Shown here one piece after another: positions 8,588 to 17,658 of a stretch of 64,000 bases of DNA. This DNA comes from Trueperaceae bacterium. Its GTDB lineage: Bacteria > Deinococcota > Deinococci > Deinococcales > Trueperaceae. Position 1 is the first letter of the stretch. Each line of letters opens with the position of its first letter. The stretch covers positions 141,003 to 205,002 of the forward strand of contig PAMQ01000004.1 in the NCBI GenBank assembly GCA_002707365.1, read 5' to 3'. The position numbers and the translations under genes were made by a program. The notes under the pieces are model-generated. The model was not told the origin of the DNA and searched no databases. It worked only from the letters and a program-made list of their open reading frames with translations.

Positions 8588-9697
8588 ATGAGGATTGAAC
8601 GTGTTGAACTTATTGAACTAGCGGTTAAGCTCCGTTTCCGTTTTGAGACTAGCTTTGGGGCAGAACAGGAAACGAGCAAGGTGATCCTTGTTTTACATTC
8701 TGAGGGCCTTGAAGGATACAGCGAGGTTGCTGCAGCTCCTTATCCAGGATATAGCAGTGAGACAGGAGCTACCTGCTGGTTAGCTTTGACTGATTATATT
8801 CTGCCCAGGGTGATGGGCCGTGAATACGATACTGCTGACCAACTCCTCAGTGATCTTGCTCCGGTTCGAGGAAACAACATGGCAGTGGCTGCATTTGAAA
8901 TGGCTTTTTGGGATCTTAAAGCCAAGACCTTGAACCTACCCCTTTGGCAACTTCTAGGCGGAGTGAGGACTAGCATTCCTGTCGGAGCTTCTCTTGGTAT
9001 TCAGGATGGCATTAATGAGACCATCGAATTAGCCCAGAACCATATTGAACTTGGTTATCGGAGACTGAAGTTTAAAATTAAGCCTGGTTGGGATATTGCT
9101 CCTCTTAAAGCAGTTCGTCAGGAACTACCTGACACAGTCCTTACGGTCGATGCCAACAGTGCTTATCGATTAACTGATATCCGTGTCTTTCAGAGTTTAG
9201 ATGAGCTTGATTTGGATTATATAGAACAGCCGTTAGCCCATGATGATCTTCTAGATCATGCCCGTCTCCAGGCTCTAATAACTACCCCGATTTGTCTTGA
9301 CGAGTCTATCCACTCGCCAGCTGATACTCGAAAGGCCCTACAAATTGATGCTGGTCGCGTCATAAACGTTAAGGTTGCACGTGTGCGAGGCCACCTTGAG
9401 GCTCGTCGTGTACACGATGTTGCACTTGCGTTTGGTGCTCCCGTTTGGTGTGGGGGTATGCTAGAACTAGGAGTTGGGCGTGCCCACAACCTTCACCTCT
9501 CCACGTTGGAAAATTACACTCTTCCTGGTGACACGGCCTCTGCAAGTCGTTATTGGGAAGATGACGTTGTTTACCCAATATTAGATGCTAATGACGGTAT
9601 TCAACAGGTACCAGAAGAGGGGCCAGGAATAGGCGTAATGTTAAATCGTGACTTGATCGACACCTTGGCTATAAGAAGGGAGGAAATCAGGGTATAG
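8588..9697 (+). CDS. N-acylamino-acid racemase / o-succinylbenzoate synthase family enzyme
   Basis: This enolase-superfamily protein has 369 residues from ATG 8588, chosen because AGGAGG lies just upstream; an earlier in-frame ATG at 8537 lacks a site. The acid-base residues are visible: K161 and K163 in KFKIKPGWD, metal ligands D188 (VDANSAY), E213 (YIEQP) and D238 (CLDES), and K262 (NVKVARV). The late stretch GAPVWCGGMLELGVGRAHN resembles Deinococcus N-acylamino-acid racemase almost word for word. Members of this group racemise N-acylated amino acids, make o-succinylbenzoate for menaquinone, or both. No men genes are near, so the racemase role is favoured, without proof. Confidence 0.88.
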   Translation: MRIERVELIELAVKLRFRFETSFGAEQETSKVILVLHSEGLEGYSEVAAAPYPGYSSETGATCWLALTDYILPRVMGREYDTADQLLSDLAPVRGNNMAVAAFEMAFWDLKAKTLNLPLWQLLGGVRTSIPVGASLGIQDGINETIELAQNHIELGYRRLKFKIKPGWDIAPLKAVRQELPDTVLTVDANSAYRLTDIRVFQSLDELDLDYIEQPLAHDDLLDHARLQALITTPICLDESIHSPADTRKALQIDAGRVINVKVARVRGHLEARRVHDVALAFGAPVWCGGMLELGVGRAHNLHLSTLENYTLPGDTASASRYWEDDVVYPILDANDGIQQVPEEGPGIGVMLNRDLIDTLAIRREEIRV

Positions 9698-10149
9698 AGT
9701 TGAGTCGAAGTGAAAATGTTTTAGTCCCCAATGGATTTAGTAAGTTAAGTAATAGAGTAGTGACGTGGGTGTTTCACGCCTAATCCTGAAGTGGCCTTCG
9801 CGGCCCCGAGATCCTTGGAAACTAGCTTGGTAAGAGGTGGTTAATATCAAATCACTAGGGACTTCAGGTTGGCCTGAATAAATCGGTTTTGGTGAGTTAA
9901 TAACGTCGAGATTTTCTTTGCCAAGACTGATTTGTATGGTCTCTCTACGGTGGTTATGAGATCGGGTTTAGTTAGGCTGTTTTGGGTGAGGTTGAGAAAA
10001 AAGGAGGTATTTTGTGAATGGAATTATTCGGATGCTGATAACCTGGGTTTTTGATAGGGAAACTCAACATAGTTTGTGGGGGTTCAGGGTGGGTTTGGCT
10101 GACCCAACCTGTCCTAAGAGGCTATTTCTAGGTTCAATAGGACCTTCTA
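9698..10149. other. Intergenic region without recognised content
   Basis: These 452 bases lie between two plus-strand genes. Only short imperfect hairpins are visible, such as GGCC-N5-GGCC near 9791-9803. No open frame with coding character, tRNA or clear promoter was identified. A weak AGGA about seven bases before the next ATG may serve as its ribosome-binding site. Confidence 0.35.
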
Positions 10150-10734
10150 ATGAGTGATAATAGCTCCGTTATAAAAGCGATCTCGCAACGTCGGAGTCCA
10201 CGTGTTTTTTTGGAGCGTTCGGTGGAACCAGGTAAACTCCTTAGCCTCTTTGAAGCTGCTCGCTTGGCTCCATCCTCAAATAACGAACAACCCTGGCGCT
10301 TCATAGTTGCCATTAAGGACGATATAGGGGCATATGGCGATCTATTGAATTGCCTTCGTCCGGGTAATCGAGCTTGGGCCCATACAGCTCCAGTCCTTCT
10401 CCTTGTCTTATCCAGAAAGACCTATGAGAAGACTGGGGTAAATAACCGTCATGCTTGGCATGACGTTGGTCTTTCCGTCGGAATACTATCTGTGCAGGCT
10501 ACGGCCCTGGGTCTTGCATTGCACCAAATTGGTGGAATAATTCCTGAGGAAGCAAAGAATCGATTTGGGATACCCGATGAGTTTGACGTAGTTACCGCTA
10601 TTGCACTTGGATATGAGGGAGATCCAAGCGCACTCCCAGCTGATCTTCAAGCTAAAGAAGGTAGATCTCGGACACGCAAGCCACTGAATGAAATTATCTT
10701 TTCGGGGTATTTTGGGAAACAAAGCGCTCCTTAA
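10150..10734 (+). CDS. Nitroreductase family protein
   Basis: The 194-residue flavoprotein contains the N-terminal RRSPRVF and the FMN-binding [15 protein letters not shown], followed by [20 protein letters not shown] and the late ALGYEGDP, in the order seen in FMN-dependent nitroreductases and dehydrogenases. The family reduces nitro-aromatics, quinones or other substrates with NAD(P)H; the natural substrate is unknown. The stop overlaps the end of the convergent ridA gene by four bases, so there is no room for a terminator between them. Confidence 0.85.
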   Translation: MSDNSSVIKAISQRRSPRVFLERSVEPGKLLSLFEAARLAPSSNNEQPWRFIVAIKDDIGAYGDLLNCLRPGNRAWAHTAPVLLLVLSRKTYEKTGVNNRHAWHDVGLSVGILSVQATALGLALHQIGGIIPEEAKNRFGIPDEFDVVTAIALGYEGDPSALPADLQAKEGRSRTRKPLNEIIFSGYFGKQSAP

Positions 10735-11117
10735 GAGTCAGTAGTAAGTGCGATTGCTTCAATCTCAATACCCACGTCTTTAGGCAATCGTGAGACCTCT
10801 ACTGCACTACGGGCCGGAGGGGATTCAGGAAAGTACTCGCTGTATACCTCGTTAACAACTGCGAAATCGTTCATGTCAGCTAGGAAGCACGTACACTTGA
10901 CTACTCGATCTAACCCTGTCCCAGCTGCCTCTAAAACTGCACTGAGATTGTCTAGGACCTGGCGTGTTTGTACCTTTATGTCATTCTCTGACAAGCTCCC
11001 ATCTGGGCGCATCGGGATTTGACCGGCGGTAAAAACAAGTCCCCCTGCGCAAATGGCCTGGGAGTAAGGTCCAACTGCAGCAGGAGCAGCTTTAGCCTCG
11101 ATTATTTTCTTTGTCAT
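10731..11117 (-). CDS. ridA: RidA family reactive intermediate deaminase
   Basis: The 128-residue protein matches the RidA/YjgF family, which hydrolyses reactive enamine/imine intermediates from PLP enzymes to ketoacids. The family signatures are [39 protein letters not shown] and [25 protein letters not shown]103 is the active-site arginine and E120 the partner glutamate. On the minus strand a -10 element TAAAAT (11129-11124) lies six bases before the ATG and no Shine-Dalgarno sequence is present, suggesting a leaderless transcript. Confidence 0.93.
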   Translation of the reverse strand: MTKKIIEAKAAPAAVGPYSQAICAGGLVFTAGQIPMRPDGSLSENDIKVQTRQVLDNLSAVLEAAGTGLDRVVKCTCFLADMNDFAVVNEVYSEYFPESPPARSAVEVSRLPKDVGIEIEAIALTTDS

Positions 11118-11123
11118 GTTGAC

Positions 11124-11129
11124 ATTTTA
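11124..11129 (-). promoter_or_regulatory. -10 element of ridA, leaderless arrangement
   Basis: TAAAAT on the minus strand is followed by six bases and the ridA ATG. No good -35 box is seen. Confidence 0.5.
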
Positions 11130-11167
11130 GCCTGAAACTAATCCGGATTGTTTCCTTAGGTTAGCTA

Positions 11168-12148
11168 TCAACGCCAGACCCCAAAAAAGATAAATAGTGT
11201 TAGGAGTCCCAAGCTACCTAGAAGCCAAGCTCGATGCGGATACCATTTATGATGCTGTAGTTTTAGCCACAGGTTTTGGCTACGGAAAATATTTGTTAAA
11301 TTACCGTAGCCAATCATATTTTCATTGAGCTCGACGATTTTGAAAGCATCTTGATGCTTCGGTAGGTTGTAGCGTTTGGTTTTTACAAGTACCGACTCTA
11401 CTTTGACCACTACGGCAGTTATATTGTCAGGCCCGCCCCTGTCATTGGCTTCTAGCACTAGTTGCCTAGCTGCTTCCCTGGGAGTGTTGTCCCTAACAAT
11501 TTGCAAAATTTGAGAATCAGTGAGAAGTATATTTATCCCGTCGCTGCAAACCATAATCTGATCTGCTTCTTGGATTGCGAAATGCTGCAAGTCAAGGTAG
11601 ACTTTTTGGTCTGTTCCTAGTGCGTTAGTGATTACGTTGCGCCAGCGGTGACGTCGAGCCTCATCATCAGTTAGTAAACCTCGTCGGACTTGGTCAGCGA
11701 CCCAACTGTGGTCACGGGTAAGGAGGGAAATGCTGTCATTACGTATTAGGTAAGCTCGTGAATCGCCGACGTGCGCCACGAGTCCCACTTGGTCATCAAG
11801 AAACACCGAAGTTAAAGTCGTCCCCATGCCCTGATGTTCAGGGTGGGTCGAAGCATAATCGTAGATCCCTAAGTTTGCAATTTGTACTGCCCTTGTGATT
11901 GCTTTCGGCGAATACTTACGACTGCGTTCCAACTCGCGCCGAAGCGTGGTGATTGCCTTTAGGCTTGCCACCTCACCCGTTTGGTGCCCCCCCATGCCAT
12001 CAGCCACCGCCGCGAGAAAGCCCTTCCCAGGTATTTCACCAACAAAGAAGCTATCCTGATTAATCCTACGCACCTTGCCAGGGTCGGTATAACCACCAGA
12101 AAGGATGCTGGTTTCTGGACGAGCATCTGTTGGGGTTCTGAAACCCAT
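11168..12148 (-). CDS. PP2C-type Ser/Thr protein phosphatase with C-terminal membrane helix
   Basis: The 326-residue protein has a Stp1/PrpC-like catalytic domain in about residues 15-255. Metal-binding motifs are VRRINQDSF (D32), VADGMGGHQTGEVAS (D50-G51), HVGDSRAYL, MVCSDGIN and GGPDNITAVVV. A linker leads to a single hydrophobic helix near residues 304-323, so the enzyme is tethered to the membrane with its phosphatase in the cytoplasm. Such enzymes oppose PknB-type kinases; none is encoded in the window. A TATGAT -10 element eight bases before the ATG suggests a leaderless mRNA. Confidence 0.9.
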   Translation of the reverse strand: MGFRTPTDARPETSILSGGYTDPGKVRRINQDSFFVGEIPGKGFLAAVADGMGGHQTGEVASLKAITTLRRELERSRKYSPKAITRAVQIANLGIYDYASTHPEHQGMGTTLTSVFLDDQVGLVAHVGDSRAYLIRNDSISLLTRDHSWVADQVRRGLLTDDEARRHRWRNVITNALGTDQKVYLDLQHFAIQEADQIMVCSDGINILLTDSQILQIVRDNTPREAARQLVLEANDRGGPDNITAVVVKVESVLVKTKRYNLPKHQDAFKIVELNENMIGYGNLTNIFRSQNLWLKLQHHKWYPHRAWLLGSLGLLTLFIFFGVWR

Positions 12149-12156
12149 AGGGTCTC

Positions 12157-12162
12157 ATCATA
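12157..12162 (-). promoter_or_regulatory. -10 element of the PP2C gene
   Basis: TATGAT on the minus strand is followed by eight bases and the ATG at 12148. TTCTTT, 16 bases upstream, is a weak -35 candidate. Confidence 0.45.
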
Positions 12163-12225
12163 CAAAGCAGTCTTTGCAAAAGAACCGAATATCGCCTCAT
12201 TAGCGACTTAGACAAGTTAGTTTGT

Positions 12226-12231
12226 TATGCT
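12226..12231 (+). promoter_or_regulatory. -10 element ahead of the gatA leader mini-ORF
   Basis: TATGCT at 12226-12231 is followed by seven bases and an ATG at 12239 that opens a five-codon mini-ORF overlapping the gatA start. The -35 region is poor. Confidence 0.35.
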
Positions 12232-12252
12232 TCGCTTCATGGCGGATGCCCC

Positions 12253-13713
12253 ATGAACAGTGCGGAAGACATTGCTCGTGCAGTCCGCAATGGGGAAGCA
12301 AGTGCCCAAGAAATTGTGGCTCAGGCGTTGGATAGAGCAGAATCTGTACAGGAACGGACTAACGCTTTTATTTCCTTGATCCATACTAAGGCTATCGAGC
12401 GAGCCAAAGAAATAGATGTTCTTCGCTCTAAAGGTAATGACTTGGGGTTACTTGCTGGGGTGCCTATAGTAGTTAAAGACAATATATCCACAGCGGGATT
12501 ACTCTCTACCGCCGGTTCAAGAAGTCTAGAATCTTTCATTCCGCCCTACTCCGCGACGGTAGTGGACAGACTTGAGGCCGCTGGTGCAGTAATTATTGCC
12601 AAGGCTAATCTCGATGAGTTCGGGATGGGTGGAAGTAACGAAAATTCGTATTTTGGTCCGGTACGTAACCCATGGGTTCCTTCAAAAGTCTCAGGTGGTT
12701 CCTCCGGTGGGTCGGCCGTGGCTGTTGCTACTGGGGTAGCACCCTTGGCTTTAGGCACCGACACGGGAGGTTCAGTGAGACAGCCTGCAGCCTTTAATGG
12801 TGTGGTTGGCTTCAAGCCTACATATGGGCGTCTTTCGCGATATGGGGTGATGGCTTTTGCAAGCTCGCTTGACCAAATTGGTGTACTAAGTCGCAGTGCA
12901 CGGGATCTCGCTCTTGCCATGGATGTCATGGGAGGTCATGACACTAAAGACGCCACTAGTTTAAAGGGTACTCCACCACGTTTTCTTACGGCTATTGATG
13001 CGGAACAAAATCTTTCAAGCCTTTCAGTGGGTGTCGTGACGGAGTTAACTGGTGAAGGTATTTCTCGAGAAGTCCAAGGGGCTGTCGAGCGTACTAGGGC
13101 AACTCTTGAGAAGATCGGTGTTAGCGTTAGTGAGGTTTCCTTGCCACATGTTCGTTACGGGGTACCAAGCTACTACCTTGTAGCTACTGCAGAGGCTAGC
13201 AGCAATCTTGCACGCTTTGACGGAATGGTGTTTAGCACTCGAGTAGGTGATAATAGGGAAGGTCAGGCAGAGGTAATGATGCGAGCTCGGGGCGAAGCTT
13301 TCGGTTCAGAAGTTCGACGACGGATTCTTATGGGAACTTATGCTCTCGCCTCAGGTTACTATGACGCTTACTACGGTAAAGCACTTAAGGTACGGAGGTT
13401 GATATCTCTTGAATTTCAGGAGGCCTTTAGGCGCTTTGATCTCCTTTTGATGCCAACTACGCCGGCCGTTGCGTTCGATCTCGGTGAGAAGATTAATGAT
13501 CCTCTCTCAATGTATCTTGGTGATGTGTGTACATGCCTAGCCAACCTGGTTGGGCTGGGAGCTGTAAGCATTCCAGCTGGATTGACAAAAGAGGGTCTTC
13601 CTTGTGGCGTCCAATTACTTGCTCCACCATTACATGACGAGCAGCTTGTCAAGCTGGTGGCTGCATTAGAGAATGAGGCCGGTACTGATTTTGCCCCTTT
13701 AGCTCCTGGGTGA
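12253..13713 (+). CDS. gatA: Aspartyl/glutamyl-tRNA amidotransferase subunit A
   Basis: GatA is the amidase subunit of GatCAB, which converts Asp-tRNA(Asn) or Glu-tRNA(Gln) to the amide using ammonia from glutamine. The 486-residue protein has the amidase-signature triad K75 (PIVVKDNIS), S150 (SGGSSGGSAVA) and S174 (TDTGGSVRQPA), exactly four positions before the S. aureus GatA numbering. Because a glutaminyl-tRNA synthetase is also encoded here (32555-34900), GatCAB probably serves asparaginyl-tRNA formation. A five-codon mini-ORF (ATG at 12239) ends in a TGA overlapping this ATG, which could couple translation. gatB and gatC are not in the window. Confidence 0.95.
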   Translation: MNSAEDIARAVRNGEASAQEIVAQALDRAESVQERTNAFISLIHTKAIERAKEIDVLRSKGNDLGLLAGVPIVVKDNISTAGLLSTAGSRSLESFIPPYSATVVDRLEAAGAVIIAKANLDEFGMGGSNENSYFGPVRNPWVPSKVSGGSSGGSAVAVATGVAPLALGTDTGGSVRQPAAFNGVVGFKPTYGRLSRYGVMAFASSLDQIGVLSRSARDLALAMDVMGGHDTKDATSLKGTPPRFLTAIDAEQNLSSLSVGVVTELTGEGISREVQGAVERTRATLEKIGVSVSEVSLPHVRYGVPSYYLVATAEASSNLARFDGMVFSTRVGDNREGQAEVMMRARGEAFGSEVRRRILMGTYALASGYYDAYYGKALKVRRLISLEFQEAFRRFDLLLMPTTPAVAFDLGEKINDPLSMYLGDVCTCLANLVGLGAVSIPAGLTKEGLPCGVQLLAPPLHDEQLVKLVAALENEAGTDFAPLAPG

Positions 13714-13721
13714 GCTAAAGG
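13696..13721. terminator. Hairpin over the gatA stop codon
   Basis: A perfect 10-bp stem, CCTTTAGCTC and GAGCTAAAGG, with a six-base loop spans the gatA TGA. No T-run follows on the plus strand, so it is a weak or factor-dependent terminator, or an mRNA 3' stabiliser. Confidence 0.5.
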
Positions 13722-13794
13722 ATTATCGTCTCAGATTAAGCTGAAAACTCAACGCTGAGTTGTAAAGAGATATTTCTTCCGTTTGCGTGGAAGG

Positions 13795-13824
13795 TTGGTC
13801 CTTCTAATGCGGTTGTGGTATTCT
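13795..13824 (+). promoter_or_regulatory. Possible promoter for rpmH-rnpA-yidD-yidC-khpB
   Basis: TTGGTC at 13795-13800 and TATTCT at 13819-13824 are 18 bases apart in the gap before rpmH, giving a leader of about 90 bases. Both boxes are imperfect. Confidence 0.35.
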
Positions 13825-13920
13825 TCTACGGCTTGTTTTTGCACTCTGCGGGTGGGCTTATTCCCTTAAATCCTGTATGTCCCCTTGTTACTAAATGGCC
13901 GGAGTGAAAGGAGAAAGACT

Positions 13921-14064
13921 ATGAAGCGTACCTATCAGCCCAATCGTCGGAAGCGGGCTAAGACCCACGGTTTTCGGGCACGTATGAGTACGACTGCTGG
14001 ACGTAATGCCCTAAAGCGTAGACGAAATAAGGGGCGTAAAAGCCTCAGCGTATCCGATCGTTAA
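13921..14064 (+). CDS. rpmH: 50S ribosomal protein L34
   Basis: This 47-residue basic protein reads [20 protein letters not shown], then an RMSTTAGRN core and a [11 protein letters not shown] tail. It is unmistakable L34, in the Deinococcus/Thermus style at its C-terminus. The ribosome-binding site AAAGGAGA precedes the ATG. It begins the conserved rpmH-rnpA-yidD-yidC-khpB cluster, often found at replication origins; dnaA is not visible, gatA being upstream instead. Unlike Thermus, rnpA does not extend through rpmH, because its frame is closed by several stops there. Confidence 0.97.
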   Translation: MKRTYQPNRRKRAKTHGFRARMSTTAGRNALKRRRNKGRKSLSVSDR

Positions 14065-14078
14065 GTGAAGGCCGCCCA

Positions 14079-14429
14079 GTGCTTGTTTCACTCAAGGGCG
14101 ATCGAAGTTTCAGGCGCCTCCGAAAGGGGCGCTCTGGCAGAGGTAAGTTACTTAGTTTACGTTGGCGTCCCAATCAAGCCGGTGAAGTGCGCGTGGGTAT
14201 TGTAGTGAGCAAAAAGGTGGGTATAGCAGTGATTCGGAATCGTGTTAGAAGACGGTTAAGAGAAATCTTGCGCGGTCTAGTAGGGTCCTTTAATGCACCT
14301 GACGCGATTTATCGTGGATTACCGTCGTTCGACTTGATTGTCATTGCTCGTCCTGAAGCCGCACAAGCAAAACCTCAAAGTCTTAAGCGGTCCTTGTTTC
14401 GTGCCCTTAAGCGCGGGGGTTTACTGTGA
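14079..14429 (+). CDS. rnpA: Ribonuclease P protein component
   Basis: RnpA assists the RNase P RNA in cleaving 5' leaders from tRNA precursors. The 116-residue basic protein contains [20 protein letters not shown], the central RNA-binding RNR signature, then RRLREILR, a late [11 protein letters not shown] and a final LKRSLFRAL. The GTG start at 14079 is the only usable one after the last in-frame stop, 14 bases beyond rpmH. The stop overlaps the yidD start. Confidence 0.94.
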   Translation: MLVSLKGDRSFRRLRKGRSGRGKLLSLRWRPNQAGEVRVGIVVSKKVGIAVIRNRVRRRLREILRGLVGSFNAPDAIYRGLPSFDLIVIARPEAAQAKPQSLKRSLFRALKRGGLL

Positions 14430-14671
14430 ACCTTCTTGGCCAGCTATTTATTTTCTTGATCCGTACTTATCAACGGTTGTTCTCTCAGTTAAAACTACAA
14501 CCTACGTGTCGTTTCCACCCAACGTGCAGCTCTTATGCGCTGCAGGCTATTGAGGCTTACGGCCCTTTGAAGGGGCTCTATCTTTCTTTGCGACGTCTTC
14601 TTAAATGTCAACCTTTTCACCCAGGGGGATATGACCCAGTGAGAATTCACAGTCATACGGAGGAATTTTGA
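14426..14671 (+). CDS. yidD: Membrane protein insertion efficiency factor YidD
   Basis: This 81-residue protein has the YidD pattern: an N-terminal amphipathic hydrophobic stretch, then [21 protein letters not shown] with its conserved Cys, [12 protein letters not shown] and a His-rich tail. It is thought to help YidC insert proteins into the inner membrane. The GTG start overlaps the end of rnpA and the stop overlaps the TTG of yidC, so all three are probably co-translated. Confidence 0.95.
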   Translation: MNLLGQLFIFLIRTYQRLFSQLKLQPTCRFHPTCSSYALQAIEAYGPLKGLYLSLRRLLKCQPFHPGGYDPVRIHSHTEEF

Positions 14672-16272
14672 AAATTCCCTGGAACTATCTTTGCTTTTTA
14701 ATAATAATCTTTGTGTGGGCTAATGCTTCCGCTCAGCAGATGATGCCCCAAATTGGTTTTGGACGTCTCGAGTTTGCTGCGAGCAAATTTGATATCAAAG
14801 AATTTGGAGATGCAGCAAAGATTCAGGAGCACTGTGCTACTTTAAATATAAATGATTCTTCTTTTCTCTGCCAGGGAGGGGCTTTAGAGGGTACTCTTAC
14901 GCGTATCCCGACAAAGGGCGTCGATTTTTTCTTCGACCATGCTGGTCACTTAGTCGCCGCTTTCGCTAAGCAGCAAAAAGGGATGCGTCTAAACAAATAC
15001 AATATAGATGCACAGAACAATGTGATCCCTTTTCAGTCAACTATTCCAGGTGGCGCTCTTACAATAGATGGAGATTTTGTTGTTCCAGAAGTGCTTGATT
15101 CGAGTTGGCGTCAAATTGACGAAACAACATTCTTAGGTTCATTCCGCATCCAAATTGCTGACTTCTTAGTGGAAAAGTTAGTTCGGGTCAGTAATGTGAG
15201 TCATACTTACGACCTTGAGGTTACAGTGAGTAGTAATCCAGTAACCACTGAGGCTGAGGAGGGTGATGATGTTTCTACGCCATCATCTAGTACTTTCCAA
15301 ATAGTATTCCCCGGCGTAGGTAATGAGAGCACGCCAGAAATCAAGACTGGCCAAAAAGATGCATCCTTGGATTCTTTTGGGCGGCCTGTAGAAAATCCTA
15401 CTTACATCTCCCTTCAGAGTAAACCTAAGAGGGGTTTCTCGATAATTGTTACGCCTGGAAAACAAGATTTTGATGATTTAAGTGCTTTAGCTCTCCCACC
15501 AAATAAGGTCGCCATGCAAAAGACCATAAATTGGTGGTCTTTACAACAAATTAAATTCGACCTGCAAATTTATACTGGGCCCAACGAATTGGTGCGCTAC
15601 TACCAGGAAGGGTATTCGGAACTTCCTGGCTTGTTCCAGCCAAATATTCTTGGACGCCTTTCGGTAGGTATTATTTGGGTTCTTCAAAAGATTCATGAAT
15701 ATGGACTTAGTTGGGGAATGTCAATAATAGTTTTGACGCTACTTTTCCGGATTATTATCTGGCCGTTAATCACAACTCAGACACGATCGATGCTCGGAAT
15801 GACGAAATTGCAGCCTAAAATTCAGGCTTTACAAAAGAAATACAAGGATAATAAAGAAAAGCTGACTCAGGAAACGATGAAACTCTATAAGGAAGCAGGA
15901 GTTAACCCCGCAGGTGGTTGCCTCCCGATTCTCGTACAAATGCCCTTATTCATTATCCTTTGGCGGGTATTCGTGAACTTCGAATTTAATGAAGGATTCC
16001 TGTGGGTACCAGATCTCGGGCAGGCTGATCCGTACTTCATTTTGCCGATACTTTACGTCGGCGTGATGCTCGGTCAATCCTGGTTCGCAGCAAAAGGAAA
16101 TCCTTCAAGTCTTCGTCAGCAAGTCATCATTAATCTTGTATTTGCTTTTATTATCCTTTCATTTCCAGCGGGAGTCATCTTATACTTTGTTGTGTCGATG
16201 GGCGTGCAAGTGCTTCAGTACTGGCTCGTTAGTCGTAATGAACCCGAGCCCGCATTGTCGAAGGCTAAATAA
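14668..16272 (+). CDS. yidC: Membrane protein insertase YidC
   Basis: YidC inserts membrane proteins alone or with Sec. The 534-residue protein has a signal-anchor helix (5-22) and a large periplasmic P1-like domain to about residue 325. A conserved five-helix insertase domain follows, starting at [20 protein letters not shown] with a membrane-embedded Arg. The cytoplasmic coiled hairpin [20 protein letters not shown] and [19 protein letters not shown] are typical. The periplasmic domain marks it as the Gram-negative (diderm) type. The TTG start is supported by CGGAGGA four to five bases upstream. Confidence 0.95.
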   Translation: MKIPWNYLCFLIIIFVWANASAQQMMPQIGFGRLEFAASKFDIKEFGDAAKIQEHCATLNINDSSFLCQGGALEGTLTRIPTKGVDFFFDHAGHLVAAFAKQQKGMRLNKYNIDAQNNVIPFQSTIPGGALTIDGDFVVPEVLDSSWRQIDETTFLGSFRIQIADFLVEKLVRVSNVSHTYDLEVTVSSNPVTTEAEEGDDVSTPSSSTFQIVFPGVGNESTPEIKTGQKDASLDSFGRPVENPTYISLQSKPKRGFSIIVTPGKQDFDDLSALALPPNKVAMQKTINWWSLQQIKFDLQIYTGPNELVRYYQEGYSELPGLFQPNILGRLSVGIIWVLQKIHEYGLSWGMSIIVLTLLFRIIIWPLITTQTRSMLGMTKLQPKIQALQKKYKDNKEKLTQETMKLYKEAGVNPAGGCLPILVQMPLFIILWRVFVNFEFNEGFLWVPDLGQADPYFILPILYVGVMLGQSWFAAKGNPSSLRQQVIINLVFAFIILSFPAGVILYFVVSMGVQVLQYWLVSRNEPEPALSKAK

Positions 16273-16286
16273 GGGGGGGAGCGAGA

Positions 16287-16904
16287 ATGGCGGATAATAA
16301 TCTCGAAAAATACCTAAAGGGCATTGGTATTGAGGTGGATGACGAAGCCAAGATTCAGGAAGCCCCCGCGGTCCATGAGGAAGAGGTTCAAAACTTCAAT
16401 ACCGAGGTGGAACTCCTCGCCCAGGATCCTAACGCAGTCCGTATAGACACTGAAGGTGATTTTGCTGAGCGCTGTGAATCATTTCTAGTGAACCTGCTTC
16501 TCAATTTTGATCCGGCCTACGCTGTCGAGCTCCATAGAACTGATCAGGATGAAATTGCTGTAGAAATTTTCGGGGGCGACCCAGGCAAAATTATTGGTCG
16601 TGGCGGGCGTACCCTAAGCGCCCTAGAATATGTTGCTAATGCTGTGCTCAATAGAGGTGACCAACAGGACGTTCGGGTCAATATTGACGTCGGGGGTTAT
16701 AAGAGACGTCGAGATGAGCGTCTTCGTAATGCTGCACGCAAGGCTGCTGGACGAGTACGAGATACCGGACAACAATTCGCTTTAGAATTGATGACCGCTG
16801 CTGAGAGAAGGGTTGTACATATGGCATTGGCTGATGATGCTTCTGTCATCACCGAGTCTGAAGGTCAGGGGCGGGACCGTAGAATCGTAGTCAAGCCCGC
16901 TTGA
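16287..16904 (+). CDS. khpB: KhpB/Jag RNA-binding protein (KH and R3H domains)
   Basis: The 205-residue protein has an acidic N-terminus (1-60), a KH domain with IIGRGGRTLSALEYVANAVL, and a C-terminal R3H domain with MTAAERRVVHMALADDASV and GRDRRIVVKPA. Jag/KhpB proteins bind RNA and affect cell division and envelope functions. It lies 14 bases after yidC, its usual place, with GGGGGGAGCGAG as ribosome-binding site. The classical Jag-N domain is not evident. Confidence 0.92.
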   Translation: MADNNLEKYLKGIGIEVDDEAKIQEAPAVHEEEVQNFNTEVELLAQDPNAVRIDTEGDFAERCESFLVNLLLNFDPAYAVELHRTDQDEIAVEIFGGDPGKIIGRGGRTLSALEYVANAVLNRGDQQDVRVNIDVGGYKRRRDERLRNAARKAAGRVRDTGQQFALELMTAAERRVVHMALADDASVITESEGQGRDRRIVVKPA

Positions 16905-16992
16905 TCAAACGAGTAATTCACTTCACGTTAAGTAGTTCGGCAAAAGGTTGCTTTGGCATAACGCGTGCCATGGCATTATCCGGAATCTAGTC

Positions 16993-17658
16993 GTGATAGA
17001 TAAGGTAATTGTTTTTGATGCCTACGGCACGTTATTTGACGTTGGTTCTGTGAATATGAGCCTGGCTCGACTTTTTCCTGATAAGTCTATAGCAATTAGC
17101 CAACTCTGGCGATTCAAGCAGTTGGAGTATACATGGCTCCGGGCACTAATGGACAACTATTGTAATTTTGAAAGCGTTACCTGCCAAGCTCTCGATTATG
17201 TGTTAGCTCACTTCGGTCTAGATCTTGAAGAAGCCGAGAGACAAGAGTTATCCACCGCTTACTTGCGATTAACCCCGCATCCTGAAGTGAGGGAATGTCT
17301 AGAAGCCTTGTCGCTTTGGCAGCGCTCGATTCTTTCAAATGGTACTTCTCAAATGCTTTGGTCCCTCGTTGAGTCAGCCAGTCTGACTTCTCAGTTTGAT
17401 TCGATCATGAGTGCTGACGCTGTTAAAACGTTTAAGCCTCATCCTCGAGTTTATCGGCTGGTAACCGAATATTTTAGCGTTGAAGCTAGCGAAGTTACTT
17501 ATGTGACCTCAAATTCTTGGGATGCTGCTGGAGCGAAATCATTCGGGTTCTTTACCTGTTGGGTTAATCGCTTTGGTGATTCCGATGAAGAAATTGGGAT
17601 ATCGCCAGATTTGAAAGTTAGTAACCTGAGAGAGCTTGTCTCTGCTTTGGGCAGTTGA
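16993..17658 (+). CDS. HAD hydrolase, L-2-haloacid dehalogenase type
   Basis: From the GTG at 16993 the product has 221 residues, the usual family length; a TTG at 16948 would add an atypical extension. The motifs are VIVFDAYGTLFDVGS (nucleophile D9), SNGTSQMLWSLV, the Lys in ADAVKTFKPHPRVYRL and VTSNSWDAAGAKSFGF. This set is characteristic of type II (S)-2-haloacid dehalogenases, though relatives include phosphatases. The TGA overlaps the ATG of the queuosine-salvage gene (TGATG), implying one operon and possibly a linked role. Confidence 0.85.
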   Translation: MIDKVIVFDAYGTLFDVGSVNMSLARLFPDKSIAISQLWRFKQLEYTWLRALMDNYCNFESVTCQALDYVLAHFGLDLEEAERQELSTAYLRLTPHPEVRECLEALSLWQRSILSNGTSQMLWSLVESASLTSQFDSIMSADAVKTFKPHPRVYRLVTEYFSVEASEVTYVTSNSWDAAGAKSFGFFTCWVNRFGDSDEEIGISPDLKVSNLRELVSALGS

